64,000 bases of DNA from positions 111,368-175,367 of the forward strand of contig DYFV01000001.1 of NCBI GenBank assembly GCA_020725025.1. Reading direction: 5' to 3'. Shown one piece after another: positions 40,628-50,865 of the stretch. The stretch's first letter is position 1. Every line of letters starts with the position of its first letter. The notes under the pieces were generated by a model. The model had not been told where the DNA came from and did no database searches. It saw only the letters and a list, made by a program, of their open reading frames with translations. The translations under genes and the position numbers were made by a program. The stretch comes from Azoarcus sp. (GTDB lineage: Bacteria; Pseudomonadota; Gammaproteobacteria; Burkholderiales; Rhodocyclaceae).

Positions 40628-41932
40628 ATGAAGCGTGCGCTGGCGTTGGCGGTGGGTGGTCTGTTTTGCGTGTCGGCGTGGTCGGCGGACCTGCTGGAGG
40701 TCTATCGCGACGCGCTCGCCCACGATGCGCAGTTCGCCTCGGCCCGCGCCCAGCGCGAAGCGGGGCAAGAGGCCGTGGTGCAGGCGCGCGCCGGCCTGCT
40801 GCCGTCCGTCGGCGCGAGCGCCGACACCACCTACAACGACGCCGACATCAGCAATCGCGGCAGCTTCCGGTACAACAGCAACAGCTACGGGGTGCAGCTC
40901 ACCCAGCCGCTGTTCCGCTGGCAGAACTGGGTCCAGTACCAGCAGGGGCAACTGAGGACCGCCTTCGCGAACACGCAGTTCGGGCTCGCCCACCAGGATC
41001 TCATCCTGCGCGTGGCCGAGGCCTACTTCGACGTGCTCAACGCTCAGGACGTGCTCACCGCGCAGCGGCAGCTGCGCGAGGCGGCCGCCGAGCAGCTCGA
41101 GATCGCCAAGACCAGCTTCGAGGTGGGCACGGTGACCATCACCGACGTCCATGAAGCCCAGTCGCGCTTCGACCTCGCCCAGGCCCAGGAGATCGCCGCC
41201 CAGAACGAGCTCGAGGTGCGCCGCCAGGCGCTGGCCCAGATCACCGGCGAGGCGCCGGAGATGCTGGCCGGGCTGCGCCCGGGCGTGACCATCTCGCGTC
41301 CCCAGCCCGACGCCATCGCGGCCTGGGTCGAGGCGGCCGAGCAGAGCGGCTACGGCGTGCAGCTGCAGCAGCTCGCCCGCGAGATCGCCGAGCGCGAAGT
41401 CTCACGGGCCCGTGCCGGCCACTACCCGACGCTCGACGTGGTCGCGACCCACGGGCGCAACAGCACGGGATTCAGCCAGAGCGGTCTGGGGGCGAGCCGC
41501 ACCGAGGCGAGCACCATCGGGCTGCAGCTCAACGTGCCCCTCTACCAGGGTGGTGCGATCTCCTCGCGGGTGCGCGAGGCTGCGGCCCTGGAGGCACAGG
41601 CGGAGGCCGACCTGGTGGACGCGCGCCGCACCGCCGCGCTCGCCGCGCGGCAAGCCTACCTGGGCGTCACCAGCGGCATCGCCCAGGTCAAGGCGCTGGA
41701 AGCGGCGGAAGTGTCGAGCCAGTCGGCGCTGGAAGCGAATCGTCTCGGCTACGAGGTCGGGGTGCGGATCAACATCGACGTCCTCAACGCCCTGACTCAG
41801 CTCGCCGATACCCGGCGCCAGCTCGCACGGGCCCGCTACGACACCCTGCTCGCCCAGATGCGCCTGAAGGCCGCGGCCGGCACGCTGGGCGAGGACGACG
41901 TGCAGGCGCTCAACGCCCTGCTCGTCCACTGA
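40628..41932 (+). CDS. tolC: TolC-family outer-membrane efflux channel
   Basis: A 434-residue type I secretion/efflux outer-membrane protein. Signal peptide MKRALALAVGGLFCVSAWSA, then two repeats with long coiled-coil helices (VYRDALAHDAQFASARAQRE ~24-43; the second half starts near residue 220) and the conserved NSYGVQLTQPLFRW and GLQLNVPLYQGG strands. GGAGG precedes the ATG at 40628. It would form the exit duct for the RND pump upstream and/or type I secretion systems. Confidence 0.93.
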   Translation: MKRALALAVGGLFCVSAWSADLLEVYRDALAHDAQFASARAQREAGQEAVVQARAGLLPSVGASADTTYNDADISNRGSFRYNSNSYGVQLTQPLFRWQNWVQYQQGQLRTAFANTQFGLAHQDLILRVAEAYFDVLNAQDVLTAQRQLREAAAEQLEIAKTSFEVGTVTITDVHEAQSRFDLAQAQEIAAQNELEVRRQALAQITGEAPEMLAGLRPGVTISRPQPDAIAAWVEAAEQSGYGVQLQQLAREIAEREVSRARAGHYPTLDVVATHGRNSTGFSQSGLGASRTEASTIGLQLNVPLYQGGAISSRVREAAALEAQAEADLVDARRTAALAARQAYLGVTSGIAQVKALEAAEVSSQSALEANRLGYEVGVRINIDVLNALTQLADTRRQLARARYDTLLAQMRLKAAAGTLGEDDVQALNALLVH

Positions 41933-41967
41933 GCCGGGACGCTCCCTGCGCCCATCGCGGCCCTGCA

Positions 41968-41997
41968 GGAGCGGCGGACGCCGCGAACCGTCGCTCC
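41968..41997. terminator. Hairpin between convergent tolC and waaA
   Basis: GGAGCGGCGG - 10-nt loop - CCGTCGCTCC forms a 10-bp stem with one G-U pair in the 84-bp gap between the two convergent genes. It has no strong T-run on either side, so it is probably a bidirectional, weak or Rho-assisted terminator. Confidence 0.5.
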
Positions 41998-42016
41998 TCG
42001 GTCGATAGCGCTTCCC

Positions 42017-43291
42017 TTACACCCGCCCCGCCCCGTCGGAAAGCCTCTCCAGGATCTCCATCGTGCGTGCCGTCGCACCCCGGTGCGCGGCCGCGAAGTC
42101 CAGACCTGCCGCTCCCGCCGCTTCGCGCCGCGCCGCATCGCCGAGCAGCGCGAGCGCCGCGCGCATCCCGTCTTCCGCGTCGGTTGCCCGCAGCGCAGCG
42201 CCACATGCCACGGCCTGCTCGGCCGCCTGCTCGAAATTGTACGTATGCGGACCCAGCACTACCGGCGTTCCCACCGCGCAGGCCTCGATGAGATTCTGGC
42301 CACCGTAAGGCAGCCAGCTGCCGCCGATGAGCGCCACGTCCGCAGCCGCGAAGTAGGCGAACATCTCGCCCATGGAGTCTCCCAGCCACACCCGCGTGTC
42401 GCGCCGCACCGGCTCGCCGTCGGAGCGCCGCTGCAGCTTCAGTCCGCTCGCCTCGACGAGCGCGGCGACGTCGTCGAAACGCTGCGGGTGGCGCGGAACC
42501 AGCACGATCAGCACGTTGCCCGGGCATCGCGCAGCGCAGGCGTCGAGGATGAGGGGCTCTTCACCTTCGCGCGTGCTCGCGGCGAGGATCACCGGGCGCC
42601 CGTCGAAACGTGCCCGGAACGACCCGCCCAGGGTGAGCTGCCCTTCGGGCGGCGCTATGTCGAACTTGATGTTCCCGGTGACGGCGACGCCGTGCGCGCC
42701 AAGCTCGGCGAGCCGGCGTGCGTCCGCCTCCGTCTGGCAGGCGGAGGCGGTGAGTGCGCCAAGGGTCGCGCGCGTCAGACGCGGCCAGCGCCGGTAGCGG
42801 GCGGCCGAGCGCTCGGACAGGCGGGCATTGGCGAGCAGGACGGGCACCCCGCGGGCACGGCACTGCGCGAGCAGGTTGGGCCACAGCTCGGTCTCCAGGA
42901 TCACGCCCAGCCGGGGACGGAAGTGCGCCAGGAAGCGCGCCGACAGAAAGCCTATGTCGTAGGGAAGGTATACGCGCAGCACGCGCGTATCGTCGCCGAA
43001 GAGCGCTCTCGAGGTGTCGCGCCCGGTCGGCGTCATGTGGGTGAGCACGACCTGATGGTCGGGCCAGCGGGCGAGGATCGCGCGCACCAGCGGCTCGGCC
43101 GCGCGCGTCTCGCCGACCGACACCGCGTGCACCCAAACTACCGGGCCGACGGGCTGCGCGCGGTAGCGCGCGAAGCGCTCGCCGACGTGGCGCAGGTAAT
43201 CGGGCTGGCGCCGCGCCCGCCACGCCAGGCGCAGCAATACCAGTGGCAGGGCGAGGACCCATAGCAGGGTGTAGGGCAATCGGACGGGCAT
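42017..43291 (-). CDS. waaA: 3-deoxy-D-manno-octulosonic-acid (Kdo) transferase
   Basis: A 424-residue GT30 enzyme that adds Kdo to lipid A precursor at the inner membrane. N-terminal membrane anchor ([20 protein letters not shown]), catalytic Glu in [15 protein letters not shown] (about residue 61), ETELWPNLL, and the C-terminal CMP-Kdo-binding part with [20 protein letters not shown]. The start at the ATG complementary to 43289-43291 fits the family's MPxRLxYTLL N-terminus. It marks the boundary of the surface-polysaccharide region, transcribed away from it. Confidence 0.93.
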   Translation of the reverse strand: MPVRLPYTLLWVLALPLVLLRLAWRARRQPDYLRHVGERFARYRAQPVGPVVWVHAVSVGETRAAEPLVRAILARWPDHQVVLTHMTPTGRDTSRALFGDDTRVLRVYLPYDIGFLSARFLAHFRPRLGVILETELWPNLLAQCRARGVPVLLANARLSERSAARYRRWPRLTRATLGALTASACQTEADARRLAELGAHGVAVTGNIKFDIAPPEGQLTLGGSFRARFDGRPVILAASTREGEEPLILDACAARCPGNVLIVLVPRHPQRFDDVAALVEASGLKLQRRSDGEPVRRDTRVWLGDSMGEMFAYFAAADVALIGGSWLPYGGQNLIEACAVGTPVVLGPHTYNFEQAAEQAVACGAALRATDAEDGMRAALALLGDAARREAAGAAGLDFAAAHRGATARTMEILERLSDGAGRV

Positions 43292-43415
43292 CGGGTGGGG
43301 GCGAATGCGGAGACCGGAGTATAGCCAAACCCGCGCCGTCGGAGCGGGCTCGCCCTGCGGCAATGATGCGCGCCTGTGCGATAATCGGCCGACCCACGAG
43401 GAGGCCAACGCTCCC

Positions 43416-44423
43416 ATGAAGATCCTGGTAACCGGTGCCGCCGGCTTCATCGGCATGCACACCGCCGAGGTGCTGCTCGCGCGCGGCGACGAAGTCGTCG
43501 GGCTCGACAACCTCAACGACTACTACGACCCGCGGCTGAAGGAAGACCGGCTTGCGCGCCTCACGCCGTACCCCGCGTTCCGCTTCGTCAAGCTGGACGT
43601 GGCCGACCGCGCTGGCATGGAGCGGCTTTTCGCCGAAGAGAAGTTCGACCGCGTCATCCACTTGGCCGCCCAGGCCGGGGTGCGCTACTCGCTCCAGAAC
43701 CCGCACGCTTACGTCGACAGCAACCTGGTCGGCTTCATGAACATTCTCGAGGGCTGCCGGCATTCGAACGTGGCGCACCTAGTCTATGCGAGCAGTTCGA
43801 GCGTCTACGGCGGCAACACCAAGATGCCGTTCTCGGAGCACGACAGCGTCGACCATCCGGTGAGCATCTACGCGGCGACGAAGAAGGCCAACGAGCTGAT
43901 GGCGCACACCTACAGCCATCTCTACGGCCTGGCGACGACGGGGTTGCGGTTCTTTACCGTGTACGGCCCCTGGGGCCGGCCGGACATGGCGCTGTTCCTC
44001 TTCACCAAGGCGATTCTGGAAGGGCGGCCGATCGACGTCTTCAACTACGGCAAGATGAAGCGGGATTTCACATATGTCGACGACATCGTGGAGGGGGTGG
44101 TGCGGGTACTGGATCGGGTGGCGGAGCCGGATCCGGAGTTCGACGCCCTCCGGCCCGATCCGGCACGCAGCAATGCGCCGTACAGGGTCTTCAATATCGG
44201 AAATCACACACCCGTCGACCTGACCGAGTTTATCGAGGCGATCGAATATGCCCTTGGCAAGAGCGCGGAAAGGCGCTTTCTCCCGCTCCAGGACGGCGAC
44301 GTCCCTGCCACTTATGCCGACGTAGCGGAGTTGAGCGCGTGGACCGGCTTCGCTCCCGCAACGGGTGTGCGTGAAGGCGTGGCACGGTTCGTCGAGTGGT
44401 ATCGAACCTACCACCGGGTCTGA
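43416..44423 (+). CDS. UDP-glucuronate 4-epimerase-like NAD-dependent epimerase
   Basis: A 335-residue extended short-chain dehydrogenase: NAD-binding [24 protein letters not shown] and YAATKKANE (YxxxK catalytic pair). The [17 protein letters not shown] segment and [14 protein letters not shown] are typical of the UDP-GlcA/UDP-GalA 4-epimerases of capsule and LPS loci. Expected to supply UDP-galacturonate. Leads the glycan locus; a GATAAT -10-like hexamer is at 43380-43385 but its -35 is poor. Confidence 0.85.
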   Translation: MKILVTGAAGFIGMHTAEVLLARGDEVVGLDNLNDYYDPRLKEDRLARLTPYPAFRFVKLDVADRAGMERLFAEEKFDRVIHLAAQAGVRYSLQNPHAYVDSNLVGFMNILEGCRHSNVAHLVYASSSSVYGGNTKMPFSEHDSVDHPVSIYAATKKANELMAHTYSHLYGLATTGLRFFTVYGPWGRPDMALFLFTKAILEGRPIDVFNYGKMKRDFTYVDDIVEGVVRVLDRVAEPDPEFDALRPDPARSNAPYRVFNIGNHTPVDLTEFIEAIEYALGKSAERRFLPLQDGDVPATYADVAELSAWTGFAPATGVREGVARFVEWYRTYHRV

Positions 44424-44480
44424 ACGAGCATCCGCCGCGCGCGTTCGGGCTGTGCTGCGGCTCAAGATAACGAGACAATA

Positions 44481-45605
44481 ATGACACGCAAGATTGCATT
44501 GATTACGGGCGTCACCGGCCAGGACGGCGCCTATTTGGCCGAATTGCTGTTAGCGAAGGGTTACGAGGTTCACGGGATCAAGCGACGCACTTCGCTGTTC
44601 AACACCGAGCGGATCGATCATCTGTTCCAGGATCCGCACGTGAGCGACCCGCGGTTCATCCTGCATCATGGCGATCTCACCGATTCGTCGAGCCTGATCC
44701 GCATCATCCAGCAAACCCGTCCCGACGAGATCTACAACCTTGCGGCACAGAGCCACGTCGCGGTTTCCTTCGAGGAGCCCGAGTACACGGCGAACTCGGA
44801 CGGCCTCGGCGCCCTGCGCATCCTGGAGGCGGTTCGCATCCTCGGGTTGGAGAAGAAGACGCGCTTCTACCAGGCTTCGACCTCGGAGCTCTACGGACTG
44901 GTTCAGGAAATACCGCAAAAGGAGAGCACGCCGTTCTATCCCCGCAGCCCTTATGCGGTGGCCAAGCTGTACGCCTACTGGATCACGGTGAACTACCGCG
45001 AGGCGTACGGAATCTACGCGTGCAACGGCATCCTTTTCAACCACGAATCGCCGATTCGCGGCGAGACTTTCGTGACCCGGAAGATCACGCGTGCGCTCGC
45101 AAGGCTCAAGCTCGGACTTCAGGACAAGCTGTATCTCGGAAATCTGAATGCCCTGCGCGACTGGGGGCATGCCCGCGACTACGTCGAGATGCAGTGGCTC
45201 ATGCTGCAGCAGACGCAGCCCGAGGACTTCGTCATTGCGACCGGCGAGCAGCACAGTGTTCGGGAATTCGTGGATCGCGCCGGCGAAGTCTTGAATCTTC
45301 GCTTCGAATGGCGCGGCGAGGGCGTGGAGGAGGTCGGAGTGCTGGTGCAGGCGGACGGGGCCGATGCGCGTACGCGTGCGCTCATCGGGCAACCGGTGGT
45401 CGTCGTCGACCCCCGCTACTTCCGGCCGACGGAGGTGGAAACCTTGCTCGGCGACGCCTCCAAGGCCCGCGAACGGCTCGGCTGGACGCCTCGTACCTCG
45501 TTCGCCGAACTTGTGCGCGAGATGGCGGAGTCCGACCTGCGCGAGGCCGAATTCGAGATCCACGTGAAGGCGCACGGGCACAAGGTGCTTCGTTTCCTGG
45601 GCTGA
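44481..45605 (+). CDS. gmd: GDP-mannose 4,6-dehydratase
   Basis: A 374-residue SDR enzyme converting GDP-D-mannose to GDP-4-keto-6-deoxy-D-mannose, the precursor of GDP-fucose, perosamine and colitose. Motifs: [17 protein letters not shown] (NADP binding), [36 protein letters not shown] (YxxxK), and [20 protein letters not shown]. Length is typical. Together with the two following genes it suggests the colitose branch. GDP-mannose must be supplied by genes outside the window. Confidence 0.95.
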   Translation: MTRKIALITGVTGQDGAYLAELLLAKGYEVHGIKRRTSLFNTERIDHLFQDPHVSDPRFILHHGDLTDSSSLIRIIQQTRPDEIYNLAAQSHVAVSFEEPEYTANSDGLGALRILEAVRILGLEKKTRFYQASTSELYGLVQEIPQKESTPFYPRSPYAVAKLYAYWITVNYREAYGIYACNGILFNHESPIRGETFVTRKITRALARLKLGLQDKLYLGNLNALRDWGHARDYVEMQWLMLQQTQPEDFVIATGEQHSVREFVDRAGEVLNLRFEWRGEGVEEVGVLVQADGADARTRALIGQPVVVVDPRYFRPTEVETLLGDASKARERLGWTPRTSFAELVREMAESDLREAEFEIHVKAHGHKVLRFLG

Positions 45606-45610
45606 CGCTG

Positions 45611-46537
45611 GTGAGACGCATATTGCTGACCGGTGGGAGCGGAATGGTCGGGCAAAACGTGCTCGAGCATCCGGAGGCCGCCAAATGGGACATCGTCGCC
45701 CCCAGCCACCGAGAACTCGATCTGGCCGATTTCGCTGCTACAGCCGCCTTTGTACGGAAGGTTCAACCCGACGTACTCGTTCATGCGGCGGGACGTGTCG
45801 GCGGAATCCAGGCGAATATGGCCGCACCCGTGGACTTTCTCGTCACCAATCTGGATCTCGGACGCAACATAGTGCTCGCGGCTCGCGCTGCGGGCGTACG
45901 TCGCCTCGTCAATCTCGGCAGTTCCTGCATGTATCCGCGCAATGCGGAAAACCCGCTCCGTGAGGAGCAGATCCTGCAGGGCGAGCTTGAACCGACCAAC
46001 GAGGGCTATGCGCTTGCCAAGATCGTGACGGCGCGGCTGTGCCAGTACATCAGGCGCGAGGATCCAGCGTACGACTACAAGACGCTGGTGCCGTGCAATC
46101 TTTACGGTCGGCACGACAAGTTCGCGCCCGAGCATTCCCACCTCATTCCGGCGATCATCCACAAGGTGCATGAGGCGAAAGTCGCCGGGCGCGACACGGT
46201 TGAGATCTGGGGCGACGGGACGGCCAGGCGAGAGTTCATGTATGCGGGCGATCTCGCCGATGCAGTCATGCATGCGCTCGATCGCTTCGACAGCTGTCCA
46301 GAGGTGATGAACGTTGGCCTCGGTCACGACTATTCGATCAACGAATACTACGCCGCGGTCGCGCGCGTCGTCGGCTGGCAGGGGCGATTCGTTCACGATC
46401 TGGACCGCCCGGTGGGGATGAAGCGCAAGCTCGAGGACATTAGCCGCCTTGCCGCCTGGGGATGGTCCGCGCGTACCAGCCTCGAGGACGGAATTGCCAA
46501 GACTTACGACTTCTATCTCGAGGACTACCTCAAATGA
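45611..46537 (+). CDS. GDP-colitose/GDP-fucose synthase-type epimerase-reductase
   Basis: A 308-residue SDR of the Fcl/ColC family with a GTG start 5 bp after gmd. NADP-binding LLTGGSGMVGQNVLEH, catalytic Ser in NLGSSCMYP, YALAK (YxxxK), and PCNLYGRHDKFAPEHSHLIP. Fcl (WcaG) epimerises C3/C5 and reduces C4 to make GDP-L-fucose; ColC performs C5 epimerisation and C4 reduction after ColD. Because a ColD gene overlaps it (ATGA), the ColC role is favoured, but the two families are close and GDP-fucose synthase is not excluded. Confidence 0.82.
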   Translation: MRRILLTGGSGMVGQNVLEHPEAAKWDIVAPSHRELDLADFAATAAFVRKVQPDVLVHAAGRVGGIQANMAAPVDFLVTNLDLGRNIVLAARAAGVRRLVNLGSSCMYPRNAENPLREEQILQGELEPTNEGYALAKIVTARLCQYIRREDPAYDYKTLVPCNLYGRHDKFAPEHSHLIPAIIHKVHEAKVAGRDTVEIWGDGTARREFMYAGDLADAVMHALDRFDSCPEVMNVGLGHDYSINEYYAAVARVVGWQGRFVHDLDRPVGMKRKLEDISRLAAWGWSARTSLEDGIAKTYDFYLEDYLK

Positions 46538-47715
46538 GTTTTCGTTTTCCGCTTGCGACCTCGTCCTGGGGGGACGAGGAAATCGAAGCGATGCAGCGCG
46601 TCATCGACTCGGGCATGTTCACGATGGGCCCGAATGTCGCGGAGTTCGAGCGACGCTTCGCCGATTCCGTCGGCAGCCGGTACTGCGTCATGGTCAATTC
46701 CGGCTCCTCCGCGAATCTGCTCATGGTCGCCGCGCTGTTCTACACTCAGAATCCTGAGCTCAAGCTTAATCGCGGAGACGAGGTGATCGTTCCTGCTGTG
46801 TCGTGGAGCACGACCTACTATCCGCTCCACCAGTACGGCTTGAAGCTCCGTTTCGTCGATGTCGACCTCGAGACGCTCAACTACGATCTCGCAGCCCTCG
46901 AGACGGCCGTGAACGATCGTACGCGAGCAGTCATGGCGGTGAATCTCCTCGGCAATCCGAATGATTTTGCCGCTATCCGGCAAATCATCGGTGGGCGAGA
47001 CATCGTCCTGATCGAAGACAACTGCGAGTCGATGGGGGCCGAGTTCGAAGGACGTCAGACCGGCACCTTCGGCGTCATGGGGTCGTTCAGCAGCTTCTTC
47101 TCGCACCACATCTCGACCATGGAGGGTGGGATGGTGGTGACGGACGACGAAGAACTCCACCACATCCTGCTTTCCCTGCGCGCCCACGGATGGACCCGCA
47201 ACCTCCCGAAGACGAACCGCGTTTGCGTCGAGAAGAGCGACGACCCATTTCTGGAATCCTTCCGCTTTGTGTTGCCCGGCTACAACGTGCGTCCGCTAGA
47301 GTTGTCGGGGGCGATTGGCATCGAGCAGATCAGGAAGCTGCCGGGGTTCGTCGAAGCTCGCCGGAAGAACGGAGCCAAGCTTCAACAGGCGATGGCGGGG
47401 CACCCCGACATTCTCATCCAGCGCGAGATCGGCCGTAGCAGCTGGTTCGGCTTCAGCCTGGTGATCCGGCCGGAATCTTCGCTCACGCGCGACAGGCTGC
47501 GCGCCCGCCTCGGCGAGGCCGGTTTCGAGTGTCGCCCGATTGTCGCCGGCAACTTCGCCAAGAATGAGGTCATGCATTTCCTCGACGCAGAGATCGTCGG
47601 TGAGTTGAGAAATGCCGAGCAGATCGATCGCGGCGGACTATTCGTCGGAAATCATCATTACGATATCGGGGATGCGATCGACAAGCTCGTCGCTTGCTGT
47701 CAGAGGGAGCGATGA
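46534..47715 (+). CDS. colD: GDP-4-keto-6-deoxy-D-mannose 3-dehydratase (colitose pathway)
   Basis: A 393-residue member of the DegT/DnrJ aminotransferase fold that removes the C3 hydroxyl. The diagnostic feature is SHHISTMEGG (190-199): His stands where aminotransferases carry the PLP-binding Lys, as in E. coli ColD (H188). Sequence is recalled to match ColD through most of its length (e.g. PAVSWSTTYYPLHQYGL, IEDNCESMGA, LRAHGWTRNLPK, VLPGYNVRPLELSGAIGIEQ). Starts with ATGA overlap after the ColC-like gene. Product is GDP-4-keto-3,6-dideoxymannose. Confidence 0.92.
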   Translation: MSFRFPLATSSWGDEEIEAMQRVIDSGMFTMGPNVAEFERRFADSVGSRYCVMVNSGSSANLLMVAALFYTQNPELKLNRGDEVIVPAVSWSTTYYPLHQYGLKLRFVDVDLETLNYDLAALETAVNDRTRAVMAVNLLGNPNDFAAIRQIIGGRDIVLIEDNCESMGAEFEGRQTGTFGVMGSFSSFFSHHISTMEGGMVVTDDEELHHILLSLRAHGWTRNLPKTNRVCVEKSDDPFLESFRFVLPGYNVRPLELSGAIGIEQIRKLPGFVEARRKNGAKLQQAMAGHPDILIQREIGRSSWFGFSLVIRPESSLTRDRLRARLGEAGFECRPIVAGNFAKNEVMHFLDAEIVGELRNAEQIDRGGLFVGNHHYDIGDAIDKLVACCQRER

Positions 47716-49487
47716 ACTTCCTGTCCAAGATCGTCGAGCTGCTTTCGCCTGCGCAGCGTCGCGACGCCGTCGTGCTGGCGCTGGCGATGCTCCTCGGCGC
47801 GCTGCTGGAAACGCTCAGCGTGGGCCTAGTCGTGCCCGTCATGACCGTCATGATGAAGGGTGATCTCGGCGCGCGGTATCCGCCGTTGCACGAGCTGCTT
47901 AGCGCGACCGGAGCCTCGGAACTCGACCTGGTCTCCCTTGGAGTCGTTCTCCTGGTCGGTGTTTTTCTGGCGAAGGCGGTCTTTCTCGCATGGCTCGTCT
48001 ATCGGCAGGCCGCCTTCGCCTTCGGTCTGCAGGCAGACGTTTCCGCCCGCCTGTTTCGCGGCTATCTGCTTCGACCCTACACCTTCCATCTCCAGCGCAA
48101 TTCGGCCCAGTTAATTCGGAACGCGGTGAACGAGACCAACCAGTTCACCTTTGGCGCGGTCCTCCCCGGGCTGGTAATGATGACCGAGATCCTGGTCCTT
48201 GCCGGCATCGTGGCACTGCTCATCGCATTCGAGCCGCTCGGTGCGGTGACGATCATCGCTTTCGGGGGGGCGATCGGATTCGTCTTCCATCGCATGACGC
48301 GCCTACGGATCCAGCGCTGGGGCGAAAAGCGGCAGGTGCACGAAGGGTTGCGTATCCAGCACCTCCAGGAGGGGCTCGGCGGCGTGAAGGAAGTGAAGCT
48401 TCTGGGGCGTGAAGCGTATTTCCTAGAGCGTTACGCCGTTCACAACGCGGCGAGCGCACGCACTGGTGAGTTGCAGACAGCGATGCAGTCGATGCCGCGC
48501 CTGCTCCTGGAGTTTGTCGCGGTGTTGACGCTGGGGATCGTCGTGCTCGCGGCACAATCGGCGGGGCGGCCTACCGCCGAGCTGATTCCCCTGTTCGGCC
48601 TGTTCTCGGTTGCCGCCTTCCGCCTTGTGCCGTCGATCAATCGCGTCATGGCGGCCCTGCAGTCAATTCGGTTCTCGTACGCCGTCATCGATGTCCTCGT
48701 GAGAGAACTGCGCGATTGCAGTGGTGAGCAATCGGCGACGGATAGCGAACCTGCGGTCACCTTCGAGCGGGAGCTTAGGCTGGCCGGAGTGAAGTTCACG
48801 TATCCGGGTGCCGACCGTCCCACTCTCGATAACGTCGATTTCACCGTCCGAAAAGGGACCACGGTGGGGTTCGTCGGAGGAAGCGGGGCCGGAAAGAGCA
48901 CGCTGATCGATCTGATCCTCGGGCTCTTGTCGCCAGACTGCGGTCAGCTGACGGTCGATGGCAGGGACATGGCATGTAACCGGCGCGGGTGGCAGCATCA
49001 GATCGGATATGTTCCGCAGCACATATTCCTTACGGACGACACCCTCAGGCGTAACGTCGCGTTCGGTCTACCCGACGAATTGATCGACGAGGCACGCGTT
49101 TGCCGTGCAATCGCTGAAGCCCAACTCGAAGAGTTCGTCGCGGGTCTCCGGGACGGGCTCGACGCTACCGTGGGCGAGCACGGCGTACGTCTTTCCGGCG
49201 GGCAACGGCAGCGCATAGGCATCGCGCGTGCCCTCTATCACCGCCCGTCGGTGCTCGTGCTCGACGAGGCGACAAGCGCACTCGATCATGACACCGAGCG
49301 CGGGGTGATGGAGGCGGTCGCAAAGCTCCACGGAACGATGACGATCCTCATCGTGGCGCACCGGCTAACAACCGTCGCTGACTGCGACGTCATTTTCCGC
49401 GTCGAGCGCTCTCGGGTGTCGCAGGTCGGGCACGAGGATCTGTTCGGGGGGGGCAGATCAGTCGCTGCCGGCGGGGCGCAACGATGA
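47712..49487 (+). CDS. ABC exporter/flippase, PglK/MsbA-like
   Basis: A 591-residue fused membrane-ATPase half-transporter. Six spans in the first ~320 residues; nucleotide-binding domain with Walker A GGSGAGKST, signature LSGGQRQR, Walker B VLVLDEATSALD and an AHRL switch His. The N-terminal half (LLGALLETLSVGLVVPVM) is typical of PglK lipid-linked oligosaccharide flippases. It probably flips the undecaprenyl-linked sugar unit. Overlaps both neighbours by ATGA. Confidence 0.88.
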   Translation: MNFLSKIVELLSPAQRRDAVVLALAMLLGALLETLSVGLVVPVMTVMMKGDLGARYPPLHELLSATGASELDLVSLGVVLLVGVFLAKAVFLAWLVYRQAAFAFGLQADVSARLFRGYLLRPYTFHLQRNSAQLIRNAVNETNQFTFGAVLPGLVMMTEILVLAGIVALLIAFEPLGAVTIIAFGGAIGFVFHRMTRLRIQRWGEKRQVHEGLRIQHLQEGLGGVKEVKLLGREAYFLERYAVHNAASARTGELQTAMQSMPRLLLEFVAVLTLGIVVLAAQSAGRPTAELIPLFGLFSVAAFRLVPSINRVMAALQSIRFSYAVIDVLVRELRDCSGEQSATDSEPAVTFERELRLAGVKFTYPGADRPTLDNVDFTVRKGTTVGFVGGSGAGKSTLIDLILGLLSPDCGQLTVDGRDMACNRRGWQHQIGYVPQHIFLTDDTLRRNVAFGLPDELIDEARVCRAIAEAQLEEFVAGLRDGLDATVGEHGVRLSGGQRQRIGIARALYHRPSVLVLDEATSALDHDTERGVMEAVAKLHGTMTILIVAHRLTTVADCDVIFRVERSRVSQVGHEDLFGGGRSVAAGGAQR

Positions 49488-50380
49488 TCATCGTACGGAT
49501 CGTTGGCGGTCTCGCGAGCCAGCTTCACAAGTACGCCGTTGGGCGCGCATTGGCGCTTCGGCACGGTACCGCGCTGAAGCTTGACCTCGGATGGTTCGAG
49601 CAGCGATCGGCCGCCGATACCCCTTGGGCTTACGAGCTCGGAAAATTCAATATCTCGGCCGACATCGCGAACGTCGACGAAATTCGCGCAATCCGGGGAT
49701 GGGAGTTCAAGAACCGGGTCGCGGCGCGCCTCCAGCGCTCACTCGGGTTTAGTGTCCTTCCATCGAGCGTGGTCGACAAGAGCTTCATGTCGGTCACGGA
49801 TTTCAAGACGCTGCCGGACAACGTCTACCTTCAGGGAGAGTGGGCGGGAGACTGCTACTTCGCCGATATACGCGACGTGTTGCTCGCCGACTTCCGGCTG
49901 AAAGTCGCCACGTCGCCTGAGTTCACCGCGCTGGACTCGGAGATCGGTCAAGAGGCATTTCCGGTCGCCATCCACGTTAGGCGAGGGGACTTCATTTCGA
50001 ACCCGAACGCAAGTTCGTTTCACCACGTCATGGGACTAGACTATTACTGTCGGGCTGTCGAGGTAATGAGGGGGTTCGATTCCCGGGCCCGTTTTTTCGT
50101 GTTCAGCGACGACCCGGGCTGGGTGGCCTCCGATCTGCTGCCACGGCTGCCGGACGGTGCGCGCAGGGTAGCCGGATTGGAGAACCATGAGGACCTGCTG
50201 TTGATGTCGCGGTGCTGTGGCAACATTATTTCGAATAGTGGTTTCGGCTGGACCGCGGCGTGGATAAACGGCAATCCCGATCGAAAGGTGATCGCACCCC
50301 GTCTCTGGGTGAGAGACGTTACCTTGAACGACACCTTGCTCCACCATATGTTCCGCAACGATTGGGCGATGCTCATATGA
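49484..50380 (+). CDS. GT11-family glycosyltransferase (alpha-1,2-fucosyl/colitosyl-type), first copy
   Basis: A 298-residue family 11 glycosyltransferase. N-terminal GGLASQLHKYAVGRALA is a divergent form of the GGLGNQMFQYA motif; VAIHVRRGDFISN contains the GDP-sugar-binding HxRRGD; C-terminal NIISNSGFGWTAAWI matches the NSSFSWW motif of the family. GT11 enzymes transfer GDP-L-fucose or the related GDP-colitose; colitose is favoured by the neighbouring colD. Overlaps the ABC gene by 4 bp. Confidence 0.85.
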   Translation: MIIVRIVGGLASQLHKYAVGRALALRHGTALKLDLGWFEQRSAADTPWAYELGKFNISADIANVDEIRAIRGWEFKNRVAARLQRSLGFSVLPSSVVDKSFMSVTDFKTLPDNVYLQGEWAGDCYFADIRDVLLADFRLKVATSPEFTALDSEIGQEAFPVAIHVRRGDFISNPNASSFHHVMGLDYYCRAVEVMRGFDSRARFFVFSDDPGWVASDLLPRLPDGARRVAGLENHEDLLLMSRCCGNIISNSGFGWTAAWINGNPDRKVIAPRLWVRDVTLNDTLLHHMFRNDWAMLI

Positions 50381-50451
50381 ACGGCTGTCTCATTCCTACC
50401 GACGGGCCGACGGAGCTGTCGTACGGCAACTCGCAACAACAGGACATCAAA

Positions 50452-50865
50452 ATGAAGTCGCACATCGTTGAATTTCGGGCCATCGGGGATGCGCGGGGAT
50501 GGCTGACGCCGCTCGAGGCGGGAATCGACGTCCCGTTCGAGATCAAGCGTATGTACATCATCTACGGTACACAGCGCGGCATCGACCGTGGATTCCATGC
50601 TCACCGCGACCTGGAGCAGGTCGTCGTCTGCGTGTCGGGCAGTTGCCGGTTCGTCGTGGACGACGGGCGTGAGCGCGCCGACTTCATCCTTGACAAGCCG
50701 AACGTCGGCCTTTACGTGGGGCCGATGGTCTGGCGCGAAATGACCAACTTCTCGCCGGACTGCGTGCTGGTCGTGCTCGCGAGCAAGCTGTATTCGCAGG
50801 CCGATTACATTCGCGACTACTCCGAGTTTCGGCGTTTGGCAGCGGGAGAAACGAATGGCCAATAA
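50452..50865 (+). CDS. fdtA: dTDP-4-keto-6-deoxyglucose 3,4-ketoisomerase, FdtA/QdtA-like
   Basis: A 137-residue cupin that makes the 3-keto sugar for 3-amino-3,6-dideoxyhexose synthesis. FRAIGDARGWLTPLE and VPFEIKRMYIIYGT match the FdtA start; the catalytic His pair is in GFHAHRDLEQVVVCVSG. The ATG at 50452 has AGGA upstream and gives the family's usual length; an ATG at 50377 overlapping the previous stop (ATGA) would add 25 unmatched residues. FdtA (galacto) and QdtA (gluco) types cannot be separated by eye. Confidence 0.85.
   Translation: MKSHIVEFRAIGDARGWLTPLEAGIDVPFEIKRMYIIYGTQRGIDRGFHAHRDLEQVVVCVSGSCRFVVDDGRERADFILDKPNVGLYVGPMVWREMTNFSPDCVLVVLASKLYSQADYIRDYSEFRRLAAGETNGQ

Noticed and set aside
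45020..45610. Upstream extension of the ColC/Fcl-like gene
   Set aside because: It is gmd read in another frame; the SDR nucleotide-binding motif begins right after the GTG at 45611.
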